Origin: Bradyrhizobium sediminis
GTDB taxonomy: Bacteria; Pseudomonadota; Alphaproteobacteria; Rhizobiales; Xanthobacteraceae
Direction of reading: 5' to 3'
Assembly: GCF_018736085.1 (NCBI RefSeq)
Contig: NZ_CP076134.1
Coordinates: 5,218,501 to 5,282,500, forward strand
Length of the DNA: 64,000 nt
A model generated the notes under the pieces. That model did no database searches. It was not told the origin of the DNA and was given only the letters and a program-made list of their open reading frames with translations. A program made the position numbers and the translations under genes. Positions 52,373-61,381 of this stretch are shown here, in pieces. Position 1 is the stretch's first letter; every line of letters starts with the position of its first letter.

Positions 52373-53722
52373 CTACGCGGCCCTCACCGTCACGAGGAAC
52401 TTGTCTACTTCCGCGCGCAGCTGTTCGGATTGACAGGAAAGTTCCGATGCGGCCGTCAGGACCTGGGAGGCAGCGGCACCCGTTTCTCCCGACGACTGGG
52501 TGATTCTGGAGATGTTGACCGAAACCTCACCGGTGCTCTTTGCGGCGAGTTGAACGCTGCGGGAAATCTCGTTCGTCGCAGACCCCTGCTGCTCGACGGC
52601 AGCAGCAATCGCGGTCGAAATGTCGTTCATGGTCTTGATGACGCCCGTAATCGTTCCGATGGCATCCACCGATTCCGCCGTCGCACCCTGTATGTCCCCC
52701 ACCTGTCCGGCGATTTCCGCGGTTGCCTTTGCGGTTTGCTCGGCGAGCGACTTCACTTCCGCGGCCACCACGGCAAAGCCGCGCCCGGCTTCGCCGGCGC
52801 GCGCCGCTTCGATCGTCGCATTGAGGGCCAGCAGATTTGTCTGCCCTGCAATGTTGTTGATCAGGTCGATCACGGTGCCAATTCTCTGTGCGCCTTCCGA
52901 GAGGCGACGCATTTTTTCGGCGGTCTGATCCGCATCGCGCGCTGCTTCGCTCGAGGTGCGCGCGGATTCATTGACCTGCCGGGATATCTCCCGAATCGAC
53001 CCGGTCAATTGTTCTGTCGCCGCGGCCACCGACTGAACGTTGGACGAGGCGTCCTTCGACGCCGCATCGACCGCCACGGACTGTGTGGCGGCCTCATTCG
53101 CCGAAGAGGTCAGGGTCTGTGCCGCCGTCTGCAATTCGGTGGCCGCCGATGCCACGATGTTGACGACGCCGCCGATCGTCTTTTCGAAATCGGAGGCCAA
53201 ACGCTCCAGGATCGAACGCCGGTCGCGGCGGCCAGCCTCGGTGTAAACGGCGATCGCAATATCCATATCGAGCATGGCCGCCTTGATGACAGCCGTCTGC
53301 AGGTTCGCCTTCTTCCTGGCCCCTTTGCGATCGAACCTCTGGACAGGCATATGGTCCGCTATCGCGTTGACCAGCCCCGACACCAGCGCGTTGTAGCCGC
53401 CGATATACCAGCGCGGCTCGAGGCCGAGCTTGTTGTGGGCTTCGCCTATCTCGGTGACCGAGGATTCATACGCTTCGTCAAAGCGGGCATCCATGATGAT
53501 CGCCCAATGCTGCATCTGCATTTTCTTGGCGTGCATCATATGGTCGCGGTTCCTGAAGAATTTGGCGGTCTCGGCGAATTTTCCGACGTGATCGTAAAAC
53601 GCATCCAGGATCAGAGGCAGCTCGGAAAGAATGAATGGCTTCGCCTCGCGCAATATGGCGATCGTCGCCTGGTCTATCATGTTGAAACGGAGCCGCTCCT
53701 GGATCGTGCTTCCGCCGCTCAT
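52373..53722 (-). CDS. Globin-coupled chemoreceptor (soluble methyl-accepting protein)
   Basis: A 449-residue protein with no membrane segment. Residues 1-165 form a protoglobin-type sensor. The likely proximal heme histidine is H96 in '[20 protein letters not shown]', the H-x-x-(I/L)-G-L/P pattern of HemAT-like sensors. Residues 190-449 form the chemoreceptor signalling coiled coil with the conserved tip '[20 protein letters not shown]' and following '[15 protein letters not shown]'. It probably senses oxygen and drives aerotaxis through CheA. No che gene is nearby. The gene is less GC-rich than average. Confidence 0.92.
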   Translation of the reverse strand: MSGGSTIQERLRFNMIDQATIAILREAKPFILSELPLILDAFYDHVGKFAETAKFFRNRDHMMHAKKMQMQHWAIIMDARFDEAYESSVTEIGEAHNKLGLEPRWYIGGYNALVSGLVNAIADHMPVQRFDRKGARKKANLQTAVIKAAMLDMDIAIAVYTEAGRRDRRSILERLASDFEKTIGGVVNIVASAATELQTAAQTLTSSANEAATQSVAVDAASKDASSNVQSVAAATEQLTGSIREISRQVNESARTSSEAARDADQTAEKMRRLSEGAQRIGTVIDLINNIAGQTNLLALNATIEAARAGEAGRGFAVVAAEVKSLAEQTAKATAEIAGQVGDIQGATAESVDAIGTITGVIKTMNDISTAIAAAVEQQGSATNEISRSVQLAAKSTGEVSVNISRITQSSGETGAAASQVLTAASELSCQSEQLRAEVDKFLVTVRAA

Positions 53723-54207
53723 TTGTGGGCCCCTCGGGAAACTCGAAAAAACATCCGCATGTAATTCTCCGCCTTTGACTGAGCGCGGCGACAGGTTTGC
53801 AACTTACTTGCAAGTGCAACTGGTCTCCGACAGCCCGCTTTCTTTGATTCGAACTGGATTCAATTGAACTCTGAACACGTTACGCGTGCGTCAATGAAGA
53901 ATTAACCGCGTGATTGGTTGATCGATGAAAATTTCAGCGATAACCAATGTTAAGATGACCGGTTGCATCGGAATTAGCTGTTTTATGGTTGGGACGGCAA
54001 AGACAGCCATTAAATTTTTGCGCCGAGCTGCGATCCAGTTGTCAGGCATCAGGCGGTCAAGCCCCAGTCGATGCTATCGGGTGATCCCCCGATATCCGCG
54101 GCATCTGGCCGCAACCGGCAAACCCATCAGGATTCGATCCACTCGAGCCGACAATAGACAGGAATCAGGAGCGTTAGCGAAATCGCGCAGCCGGTCCTGG
54201 ACATCAA
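53723..54207. other. Divergent intergenic region between the globin chemoreceptor and the PAS-HTH regulator
   Basis: The 485-bp region is AT-richer than average (e.g. 'gaagaattaaccgcgtgatt', 'ccattaaatttttgcgccg'). Both flanking promoters are expected here. Near 53796-53820 the text 'tttgcaacttacttgcaagt' plus 'gcaac' gives repeated TTGCAA. No gene or non-coding RNA is evident. Confidence 0.45.
53796..53820. promoter_or_regulatory. Repeated TTGCAA half-sites upstream of the chemoreceptor
   Basis: Two TTGCAA blocks lie in 'tttgcaacttacttgcaa' and a third half 'tgcaac' follows. TTGCAA is palindromic, and the arrangement is operator-like. It lies about 75-100 bp upstream of the chemoreceptor start. 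No known regulator is assigned. Confidence 0.3.
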
Positions 54208-55230
54208 ATGCTAATATTATTCGACGGAGATCTTGGCGAACGGGAAACGCTTCGTTTCATCGAGGAAAAACTTCATGCCGGCATCTGGAGCTGGGATCTC
54301 GCGACCGGCGACATGGAATGGTCTCACGGCTTCTTTTCCTTGCTCGGCATTGAACCGGATTCGATCAAGCCGTCCTCTAGCGTTCTCTCGCAAATGGTCC
54401 ATCCGGATGACCGCCCTCCCTCCGAGGCCGTCAGCCGGACCCTCAACGAAGGCCTGCCGGCCGAGTGGGAGTTCCGCATCATTCGCCCGAACGGGCGCAT
54501 TCGCTGGATAGCGACACGTTCCGAATTGCTGCTCGATTCCGATGGCCATCCGGTTCGGTCGATCGGCGTCTCCTTCGACGTGACCAAGCGGCACGAATTG
54601 CTTCAGTCGCTGGATATCGCAAGCGGCCGCTATGATGCTCTGATCCGGGCCGCCCAGGGGATCGTATGGTTCGGAGACAAGAGCGGCAACATCACCAAGG
54701 TATTGAGACCCGATGACACGATTGCGGAACGGCCCATGGGCCGCCAATCCGAGCATTGGACGGACTTTGTTCATCCGGATGAGAAATCCTTGGTCGAGGA
54801 GCTGTGGCGTCAGGCGGCCCTTTCGCGGAATCCGTACAGATTTGAGCATCGGATTCGTCAGCGCGACAACTCATATCGATGGGCGCGCACGATTATCGTC
54901 CAGATATTCAGCCGCCGCGGGGAGCCGCTGGAATTGATCGGCCTGTCTACCGACATTGAAATCGAGAAGCGGTATTCCCCGAACTCGGCGAGACCGAAGC
55001 AATTGACTGGCGCTCAAATACGAGCCGCACGAGGGATGCTTGCACTATCCGTGAAGGACCTCGCCGAGAAGGCTGCCATTTCTCCAACGACGATTCGTCG
55101 CTACGAGCAAGTCGATGGACCAATAAATTCAGCCGAGGCGGCTTTGGAGGTCATCGAACGCACTTTGGCCCAGGCAGGCATTGAGTTCATATTCCCCGAA
55201 CTTGGAAAGCCCGGCATTCGACCACGCTAA
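54208..55230 (+). CDS. PAS-PAS-HTH transcriptional regulator
   Basis: A 340-residue protein. PAS 1 (about 18-135) includes 'HAGIWSWDLATGDMEWSHGF' and 'IRPNGRIRWIATRSELLLDS'. PAS 2 (about 145-265) includes 'AQGIVWFGDKSGNITKVLRP' and 'RQRDNSYRWARTIIVQIFSR'. From about 280 an XRE-type helix-turn-helix follows: 'LTGAQIRAARGMLALSVKDL' and 'AEKAAISPTTIRRYEQVDGP'. PAS folds of this type bind small molecules, heme or flavin. The output is DNA binding rather than a kinase or cyclase. The target is unknown, but the globin chemoreceptor is divergent to it. Confidence 0.88.
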   Translation: MLILFDGDLGERETLRFIEEKLHAGIWSWDLATGDMEWSHGFFSLLGIEPDSIKPSSSVLSQMVHPDDRPPSEAVSRTLNEGLPAEWEFRIIRPNGRIRWIATRSELLLDSDGHPVRSIGVSFDVTKRHELLQSLDIASGRYDALIRAAQGIVWFGDKSGNITKVLRPDDTIAERPMGRQSEHWTDFVHPDEKSLVEELWRQAALSRNPYRFEHRIRQRDNSYRWARTIIVQIFSRRGEPLELIGLSTDIEIEKRYSPNSARPKQLTGAQIRAARGMLALSVKDLAEKAAISPTTIRRYEQVDGPINSAEAALEVIERTLAQAGIEFIFPELGKPGIRPR

Positions 55231-55941
55231 TTACTGCCGCAGCATGATCAGGGGGTCGGCGCTGTCGGGCACCCGCCGCCATTGCGCATTGTCATCGGCC
55301 TCGAACTGCCAGGTATCGCCTTTGGCTGACATCAATATCATCTGGCCGCGATCGAGCCGCCATTGCGTGGGCGCGAAGGCCGCGATCGCGGGATCGCATT
55401 TCGGTTTGAGAAATACCTGGAAATTGTCAGGGCTCGCCTCGGTGTTGGTCAGCGTCAGGCCGCAGATCGCCACACCATTGCCGCGAACCATCGACCAGTC
55501 GCCGATCATCTGGTCCATCGATTTGGCCAGCGAACGCGCGGCAGCGAGGTTTTGCAGGATGTAGATGCCTTCGCCCTGTCTCAGCCCCTCGAAGATCCCG
55601 CTCTCGACTTCGGTGAAGTCGATCACCGGCTGTCCGGCGGCGTCCTGCAGCCGCACGATATCCAGTCCCCTGACGTTCCAGGCGGTGATGTCCCTGGTGA
55701 AGGGCAGCGCCGCCGCGCAGCCGGGCTCCAGCTCAAGCTTCAAGCCCTGCGGCGTGGCATCGCCCTTCAGCGTGACGACGCAGGTCTTGCTGCGTTCGGT
55801 GGTCGAGAGCTCCCACTGGCCGACCATTTCCTTTTTCAAGGTGGCGGAATCCTGCGACCACGCGGGCGACGCCAAAGAAACCGGCAAAGCAAGCAACGCC
55901 ACAAGCGCCGGCAACCCGATGCCAGGGCGACCTGCGGACAT
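55231..55941 (-). CDS. Periplasmic protease-inhibitor-like protein with two Inh domains
   Basis: A 236-residue secreted protein with signal peptide 'RPGIGLPALVALLALPVSLA' and likely cleavage after SPAWSQ. Two AprI/Inh-type eight-stranded domains are visible in tandem: residues 33-125 with 'EMVGQWELSTTERSKTCVVT', and 140-236 with 'QMIGDWSMVRGNGVAICGLT'. Each has a W in the first strand and a conserved Cys pair. Inh domains inhibit serralysin-type metalloproteases. The start overlaps the stop of the 2-hydroxyacid dehydrogenase (ATGA), making it the last gene of the ABC operon. Confidence 0.85.
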   Translation of the reverse strand: MSAGRPGIGLPALVALLALPVSLASPAWSQDSATLKKEMVGQWELSTTERSKTCVVTLKGDATPQGLKLELEPGCAAALPFTRDITAWNVRGLDIVRLQDAAGQPVIDFTEVESGIFEGLRQGEGIYILQNLAAARSLAKSMDQMIGDWSMVRGNGVAICGLTLTNTEASPDNFQVFLKPKCDPAIAAFAPTQWRLDRGQMILMSAKGDTWQFEADDNAQWRRVPDSADPLIMLRQ

Positions 55942-56927
55942 CAGCGGCCCTTCACCGGCGTTTCCGCGACCGGCGTCAGCGGCGGCTTGCCAGCGAACCA
56001 GGCCTTGAGATTGTCGACTACCAGCTGATCCATCGCGTTTCGCGTTACCACCGAAGCCGAGCCGATGTGTGGCAACAACACGACATTTTGCATGGCGCGC
56101 AGCTCGTCCGGCACCGCCGGTTCCTTGGCGAACACATCCAACCCCGCGGCCAGGATGGTCCCCGACTTCAACGCCGATATCAAAGCCGGCTCGTCGACGA
56201 CGGAGCCCCGCGCCACGTTGATGACGACGCCGCGCGGCCCCAGCGCCTTCAGCACATCGGCATTGATCAGGTTGGCGGTCGCAGCCCCTCCCGGGACGAT
56301 CACTACAAGCGTATCCACCGTCTTCGCCATCTCGATCAGGTCGGGATAGTGCTTGTACGACACGCCCTCGGCGGGCTTGCGCGAATGATAGACGACGGGA
56401 ACGCGCGAGGCGTCGAGACGGCGACCGATCGCCTGGCCGATCCGGCCCATGCCGACGATACCGACCTTGCGGTCGCGCAGCGAGCCGACGCTCAAGGGAT
56501 AATTCTGGGTGGTCCAGAGGCCGGAGCGCAGATAGCGGTCGGCCTTGACGAACTCGCGCAGCGTCGCGATCAGAAGTCCCATCGCGACGTCGGCGACCTC
56601 CTCGGTCAGCACATCGGGCGTGTTGGTGACGACGATGTTGTGCTCGCGGGCGTAAGCGGAATCGACATGATCATAACCGACGCCGAAGGAAGCTATGATC
56701 TCGAGCTTCGGAAACAGCGCCAGCGCGCTTCGGTCGGCGTGCACGGTGTGGTAGGTCACGGCGATGCCGCGGATCTTCTCCGCCATGCCCGCCAGCCGCT
56801 CGAGGTCGTGCTTGGTCTCGGCCGAATGCAGGACGAACTGATCGGAAAAGCCGTTCTGGATGATGGGCCTGCCCGGCCCATAGACCAGCAGATCGATCTT
56901 CTCCGACGAAATATTACCCGCAGCCAT
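55941..56927 (-). CDS. D-2-hydroxyacid dehydrogenase
   Basis: A 328-residue NAD(P)H enzyme starting 'MAAGNISSEKIDLLVYGPGR'. The NAD site is 'KVGIVGMGRIGQAIGRRLDA' (G-x-G-x-x-G). Catalytic residues are in 'VVINVARGSVVDEPALISAL' (Arg), 'GLDVFAKEP' (Glu) and 'VLLPHIGSASVVTR' (His). It is related to GyaR/GhrA glyoxylate/hydroxypyruvate reductases. The start has a GGAAAGGA Shine-Dalgarno. Overlaps on both sides (ATGA) place it inside the operon with the ABC transporter, so it probably acts on the imported compound. Confidence 0.92.
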   Translation of the reverse strand: MAAGNISSEKIDLLVYGPGRPIIQNGFSDQFVLHSAETKHDLERLAGMAEKIRGIAVTYHTVHADRSALALFPKLEIIASFGVGYDHVDSAYAREHNIVVTNTPDVLTEEVADVAMGLLIATLREFVKADRYLRSGLWTTQNYPLSVGSLRDRKVGIVGMGRIGQAIGRRLDASRVPVVYHSRKPAEGVSYKHYPDLIEMAKTVDTLVVIVPGGAATANLINADVLKALGPRGVVINVARGSVVDEPALISALKSGTILAAGLDVFAKEPAVPDELRAMQNVVLLPHIGSASVVTRNAMDQLVVDNLKAWFAGKPPLTPVAETPVKGR

Positions 56928-57763
56928 CAGTTTTCCTTTCCAAGCGCACTCTCGTGCCAGCGCCGCAGCACCAGATGCGACGTTAGCGCCAGCAGCCCAT
57001 AAATGACAATCCCGGCGGCAGAGAGCAACAGAAGTGCGGCAAACATCCGGGGAATGTTGAGGCGATAGCCGGATTCCGCGATTCGGTAGGCGAGGCCGGA
57101 GCCGGCGCCGGCGGAACCCGCCGCGATTTCGGCGACCACCGCGCCGATCAGCGACAGCCCACCCGCGATCCGCAATCCGCCGAGGATGAACGGCAATGCG
57201 GCCGGCAATTTGAGATAGCGCAGCGTCTGCAACCGCGATGCGCCGTAAAGTTGAAACAGGCCGGCCAGATTGCGATCCACCGAGTTCAGCCCGAGCGTGG
57301 TGTTGGACAGCACCGGAAAGAATCCGACGATCCAGGCGCAGGCGACCACCGCAGTCTGCTGCGGCAGATAGATCAAAAGCAGCGGCGCGATCGCGATCAC
57401 CGGCGTCACCTGCAGGATCACCGCATAGGGAAACAGCGAATATTCCAGCCACTTCGACTGATTGAACAGCAGCGCCAGCGCGATGCCGCCGACGGCTGCG
57501 GCAATGAAGCCCTCGAGCGTGGTCAGAAGCGTGGTCAGAAGCGATTGCGACAGCACCGCCCAGTCCTTGACCAGGGTCTGGAACACCGCCGTTGGCGCCG
57601 GCAGCACATAGGGCGGAATATCGTTGAGCCACACCACGAACTCCCAGATCGCGATGCCGGCCGCCAGCACGACCACGGGAAGCAGGATGCGCGCGAGATA
57701 GAGGGCGCGGCGCTCCGCCGTGCCCTGCCCCGCGGCCAGCGGCGGTGTTTGCGGGATGCTCAT
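56927..57763 (-). CDS. ABC transporter permease (SsuC/TauC-like)
   Basis: A 278-residue inner-membrane protein beginning 'MSIPQTPPLAAGQGTAERRA'. It has about six hydrophobic segments; the coupling motif is 'YGASRLQTLRYLKLPAALPF' (E-A-A-like) in the cytoplasmic loop. It resembles the permeases of the nitrate/sulfonate/taurine/thiamine-precursor uptake family. It overlaps the ATPase gene by ATGA. Confidence 0.9.
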   Translation of the reverse strand: MSIPQTPPLAAGQGTAERRALYLARILLPVVVLAAGIAIWEFVVWLNDIPPYVLPAPTAVFQTLVKDWAVLSQSLLTTLLTTLEGFIAAAVGGIALALLFNQSKWLEYSLFPYAVILQVTPVIAIAPLLLIYLPQQTAVVACAWIVGFFPVLSNTTLGLNSVDRNLAGLFQLYGASRLQTLRYLKLPAALPFILGGLRIAGGLSLIGAVVAEIAAGSAGAGSGLAYRIAESGYRLNIPRMFAALLLLSAAGIVIYGLLALTSHLVLRRWHESALGKEN

Positions 57764-58575
57764 CAGCCGGACTGCCCCGAATAGGACGGCGCCAGCGCGT
57801 TGGAAACCTTGCGGCAATAGCCGGCATAACCGGCGGAGGTGCGAAAATCCTCATCCCGCGGCTCCGGCGCGTCGATGCGAAACTCCGCGCCGATCCGTCC
57901 GGGGCGCGCCGTCATCACGATCACCCGTTGCGACAGGTAGACCGACTCGAACACCGAATGGGTGACGAAGATGACGGTCTTGCGCAGATTGCGCCACAGC
58001 GCGAGCAGGTCGTTGTTGAGCCGGAACCGGGTGATCTCGTCGAGCGCGGCGAACGGTTCATCCATCAGCAGGATATCCGGATCGGTGACCAAAGCGCGCG
58101 CCAGCGAAACCCGCATCTTCATGCCGCCGGACAATTCGCGCGGGTAGGCGCCCGCAAACTCGGTCAACCCCACCTGGGTCAGCGCCTCGCCGATTCGCGT
58201 ATTCGCTTCCGCCGGCTGTGCGTGGGACAATTTCAGCGGCAGCCGCACATTCTCCCGCACCGTCGCCCACGGCATCAGCGTCGGCTCCTGGAACACGAAG
58301 CCGATGGAATGCCCGGCGCCGGTCCCGCTTGCGGATGGCGCGACGCCGACAGTGCCGGAGGTTGGCGCCCCGAGGCCCGCGATCAGCCGCAGCGCCGTCG
58401 ATTTTCCGCAGCCGGACGGACCGAGCAGCGACACGAACTCGCCCTTGCGCACGTCGAGGTCGAGCGGCCCGAGCGCGGCGACGCCGCTGTCATAGACCTT
58501 GGTGACACCGCGCAGGCTCACCGCGAGGCCGGCGCGCAGGGTTTCGAATCCGGGCAAGGCGGCGGGCTCGGCCAT
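57763..58575 (-). CDS. ABC transporter ATP-binding protein (SsuB/TauB-like)
   Basis: A 270-residue ATPase. Walker A is 'LLGPSGCGKSTALRLIAGLG', the Q-loop 'IGFVFQEPTLMPWATVRENV', the signature 'LSGGMKMRVSLARALVTDPD', Walker B 'ILLMDEPFAALDEITRFRLN' and the H-loop 'FVTHSVFESVYLS'. These are typical of the nitrate/sulfonate/taurine uptake group. The start begins 'MAEPAALPGFETLRAGLAVS'. It lies between the permease and the binding-protein gene in one operon. Confidence 0.93.
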   Translation of the reverse strand: MAEPAALPGFETLRAGLAVSLRGVTKVYDSGVAALGPLDLDVRKGEFVSLLGPSGCGKSTALRLIAGLGAPTSGTVGVAPSASGTGAGHSIGFVFQEPTLMPWATVRENVRLPLKLSHAQPAEANTRIGEALTQVGLTEFAGAYPRELSGGMKMRVSLARALVTDPDILLMDEPFAALDEITRFRLNNDLLALWRNLRKTVIFVTHSVFESVYLSQRVIVMTARPGRIGAEFRIDAPEPRDEDFRTSAGYAGYCRKVSNALAPSYSGQSG

Positions 58576-58581
58576 CGCGCG

Positions 58582-59604
58582 CTAGTTCTTCGGCCGCAGA
58601 TTGAGGCCGACGCCTTTGTTGGTAAAGCGCAGCGTATAGGCCTTGCGGAAGTCGATGTCGCGGCGCACCACGCCGGCCCGCACCATCTTGTCGAAGAAGC
58701 TGCCGATGCGCGCATCGCTCATGGCGCCGATGCCGTCCTTCAGCGCGTCGCCGGAATCGACGATGCCGTGTTCCTTCATCTTCGCGACGGAGTAGGCCAG
58801 CAGCTCGTCTGTCATTTCCGGATTGAGCTTCTTGATCATCGCGTTGCCGGGCGCGTTGTCGCCGTACAGATAATTGTACCAACCGATAATGGAGGCATCG
58901 ACGAAGCGCTGCACCATATCCGGCTTCTTGTCGATGAGATCGGCCCGCGTCTCGATCAGGGTCGAGTAGGTGTTGAAGCCATAATCCGCCAGCAGGATCA
59001 CGCCCGGCTTGAATTTGGCGGCCTTTTCCACCGCGAAGGGCTCGGAGGTGACATAGCCCTGCATCGCGCTCAGCCGGTTGGCGATGAACGGCTGCGAGTT
59101 GAAGGTGTAGGGCCTGACTTTGTCCTCGCTGAACCCGTATTCGGTCTTCAGCCACTGGAAATAGCTCGAGATCCCCTCCTTGGAGACGAACAGCGTCAGC
59201 GGCTTGAGGTCCTCGAGTTTCGTCACCTTCGAATCGGGATGGGTGAGGAAGACCTGCGGGTCCTTCTGGAAGATGGCGGCGACCGTCACGACCGGCACAT
59301 GGTTGGCGACCGCGTCGAACGACATCAGCGTGTTGGCGGCCATGAAGAAATCGAGCTTGCCCGAGATCAGCAGCATGCGGTTGTTGTCGTTGGGTCCGCC
59401 CGGCACGATGGTGACGTCGAGGCCGTATTTCCTGTAGGTGCCATCGGCGAGCGCCTGGAAGAACCCGCCATGCTCGGCCTCGGCCACCCAGTTGGTTCCG
59501 AACGAGACCTTGTCCAGGCTGGGCTGGGCAGACGCCGGTGCGGTCGCCGCAAACAGGGCCGTGAGGGCTGCGGTTAACGCTCGCGGCAAAAAGGCCGGCT
59601 TCAT
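58582..59604 (-). CDS. ABC transporter substrate-binding protein (NMT1/THI5-like)
   Basis: A 340-residue periplasmic protein, start at 'MKPAFLPRALTAALTALFAA', with cleavage after SAQ. The mature N terminus 'SFGTNWVAEAEHGGFFQALA' and 'GTYRKYGLDVTIVPGGPNDN' matches NMT1/THI5-like proteins (thiamine-pyrimidine, sulfonate or related). Later 'PDMVQRFVDASIIGWYNYLY' is a common block. The ligand is not predictable. It is the first gene of the operon, divergent from the creatininase-family gene. Confidence 0.9.
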   Translation of the reverse strand: MKPAFLPRALTAALTALFAATAPASAQPSLDKVSFGTNWVAEAEHGGFFQALADGTYRKYGLDVTIVPGGPNDNNRMLLISGKLDFFMAANTLMSFDAVANHVPVVTVAAIFQKDPQVFLTHPDSKVTKLEDLKPLTLFVSKEGISSYFQWLKTEYGFSEDKVRPYTFNSQPFIANRLSAMQGYVTSEPFAVEKAAKFKPGVILLADYGFNTYSTLIETRADLIDKKPDMVQRFVDASIIGWYNYLYGDNAPGNAMIKKLNPEMTDELLAYSVAKMKEHGIVDSGDALKDGIGAMSDARIGSFFDKMVRAGVVRRDIDFRKAYTLRFTNKGVGLNLRPKN

Positions 59605-59728
59605 GGTTGGACTCCGTCGATCGTTCTGGCCCATGATGGGATGGATGGACGCGATGGCGTCCCCGGGATGGATACCAAACTCCCTGGCAAACTACCTCGC
59701 AAATCGGCTCAAAGAAACGCTTGGCTCG

Positions 59729-60544
59729 ATGACTTCCCTGCTTCCTCCCCGCGACTGGGCCGAGATCCGCTGGCCCGAGATTTCCCCGGCCGAGGCGGCG
59801 CGGTGGATCGCGGTGCTGCCGCTGGCGGCGACCGAGCAGCACGGCCCGCATCTGCCCGTCGAGACCGACGTCATGATCGGCGAGGCCTATCTGGCGCGGG
59901 TGCGCGAACTGCTGCCGGACACTATTCCGGCGACGTTCTTGCCCATTCAGCCGGTCGGGATTTCCACCGAACATATCCACTATCCGGGCACGCTGACGCT
60001 GCCGACCGAGGTTGCGCTCAGGAGCTGGATGGCGCTCGGCGAGAGCGTGGCGCGCGCGGGCTTGAGAAAGCTGGTGATGGTCACGAGCCATGGCGGCAAC
60101 AGCGCCGCGATGAGTCTGGTCGCGCAGGATCTGCGCGCGCATCACGGGCTTCTCGCGGTGACCACGAGTTGGTCGCGCTTCGGCACGCCGGAGGGATTGT
60201 TCTCGGCGGAAGAGTTGCGCCACGGCATCCATGGCGGCGCGGTCGAGACCTCGATCATGCTGGCGCGTTATCCGCAGCATGTGCGCAAAGACGCGATCGC
60301 CGATTTCCGGCCCGCCAGCATCGCAATGGAAAGAGAATACCGCTGGCTTTCGGCGCACCGGCCGGTGCCGTTCGCGTGGCAGGCCCAGGACCTGCACCCC
60401 AGCGGCGCCGCTGGCGATGCGACCTTGGCCACCGCGGCGAAGGGCGAACGCCTGCTCGATCACGGCGCGCGCGCCTTCTGCGAGTTGCTCGGCGATGTCG
60501 ACAAGTTCGATCCGGCGACGCTCGGGACCGGCCCGAAGCCCTGA
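59729..60544 (+). CDS. Creatininase family protein
   Basis: A 271-residue metal-dependent amidohydrolase. Motifs: 'AVLPLAATEQHGPHLPVETD' (E-x-H-G-x-H-L-P, metal site), 'GISTEHIHYPGTLTLPTEVA', 'MVTSHGGNSAAMSLVAQDLR' (H-G-G-N) and 'GIHGGAVETSIMLARYPQHV' (H-G-G-x-x-E-T). The start 'MTSLLPPRDWAEIRWPEISP' is preferred to longer frames. Family members open cyclic amides (creatinine) or cleave formamides in mycofactocin, FAPy or pterin metabolism. The divergent ABC operon suggests it acts on a compound that operon imports. Confidence 0.88.
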   Translation: MTSLLPPRDWAEIRWPEISPAEAARWIAVLPLAATEQHGPHLPVETDVMIGEAYLARVRELLPDTIPATFLPIQPVGISTEHIHYPGTLTLPTEVALRSWMALGESVARAGLRKLVMVTSHGGNSAAMSLVAQDLRAHHGLLAVTTSWSRFGTPEGLFSAEELRHGIHGGAVETSIMLARYPQHVRKDAIADFRPASIAMEREYRWLSAHRPVPFAWQAQDLHPSGAAGDATLATAAKGERLLDHGARAFCELLGDVDKFDPATLGTGPKP

Positions 60545-60687
60545 TCTCCGGACTAACCTGTTGTAATCACGAACCATTGAACATTACCTGGAGTTAATGG
60601 AGCCGGTTCGAACCAGATTCGGGGAGCCTCCGTCCAACTGGCCATGCGGACCAAAACGGTGCCGCGTTCAACCGGATGGAGTTTCTC

Positions 60688-60951
60688 ATGTCGATCAAGA
60701 CCAGAATCGCCGCCCTCGCCCTCGCTACCCTTGCCGTTACCGGCACCGTTGCGTCCACCGCCTCCCCGGCCCAGGCCAAGCCGCTCGGCTGGGGCATCGG
60801 AGCCGGCCTGCTCGGCGCCGCGGTCGTTGGCAGCGCCATCGCCGCTTCCAGCAATGGCTACTACTACGACGGCTATCGCCGCTGCGGCTGGGTGCGCCAG
60901 TTCGACGTCTACGGCAACTACATGGGCCGCGTTCGCACCTGCAACTTCTGA
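60688..60951 (+). CDS. Small secreted tyrosine-rich protein
   Basis: An 87-residue protein with signal peptide 'MSIKTRIAALALATLAVTGT' and cleavage near SPAQA. The start at 60688 has GGAG 8 bp upstream; another ATG four codons earlier is weaker. The mature part has a glycine-rich hydrophobic stretch 'GWGIGAGLLGAAVVGSAIAA' followed by aromatic 'NGYYYDGYRRCGWVRQFDVY' and 'GNYMGRVRTCNF'. Two cysteines could form a disulfide. Similar short periplasmic proteins are common in Bradyrhizobium, with no known role. An intrinsic terminator lies downstream. Confidence 0.75.
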   Translation: MSIKTRIAALALATLAVTGTVASTASPAQAKPLGWGIGAGLLGAAVVGSAIAASSNGYYYDGYRRCGWVRQFDVYGNYMGRVRTCNF

Positions 60952-61381
60952 TGTTCGACTTGAGTGGATTGTCGCGGTTTCCCGAACCGCTTCGCCCGAA
61001 AACGCCCTGATTGTGGATTCTGCGTCCGGCATGGGCGCCTCATCCACCCCATGCCGCACTCCGACCCGCCCGGTTGTCCCCCCGGGCGGGTCAACTTTTT
61101 GAAGCTGGAATTCCTTGAAACTGGAACGGTTTCATTGTGTTGCAGGCACGTCACTATGCGATGTGATATTTGGAACCGGATTCCGTTGCTTCTTGCGATT
61201 GCGAATTACTTGCAATAAAGCTCTCAGCAGTGGACGACGGCTGGGACGATCTGGTTTTTTGACCCCACAGGGCGGCAAATCCGGACGGCTGCAGCGAGAA
61301 CTTGGATTTGCTGGGGGCAGCGCGACGCATGACATTAGTGACGAAGAGTTCCGCAACCATGTGCGCGCCGGAAGCCACGCG
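60952..61381. other. Intergenic region between the small secreted protein and the porin
   Basis: The 430 bp hold the terminator at 61063-61100 and the porin promoter. The reading frame of the porin stays open back to 61115, but the upstream part is not protein-like. The text 'gcgaattacttgcaataaag' near 61200 contains another TTGCAA, as upstream of the chemoreceptor. No other gene is seen. Confidence 0.45.
61063..61100 (+). terminator. Intrinsic terminator after the small secreted protein gene
   Basis: 'gacccgcccgg' (61063-61073) pairs with 'ccgggcgggtc' (61082-61092), with an 8-base loop, followed by 'aacttttt'. It lies 112 bp after the stop. Confidence 0.8.
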
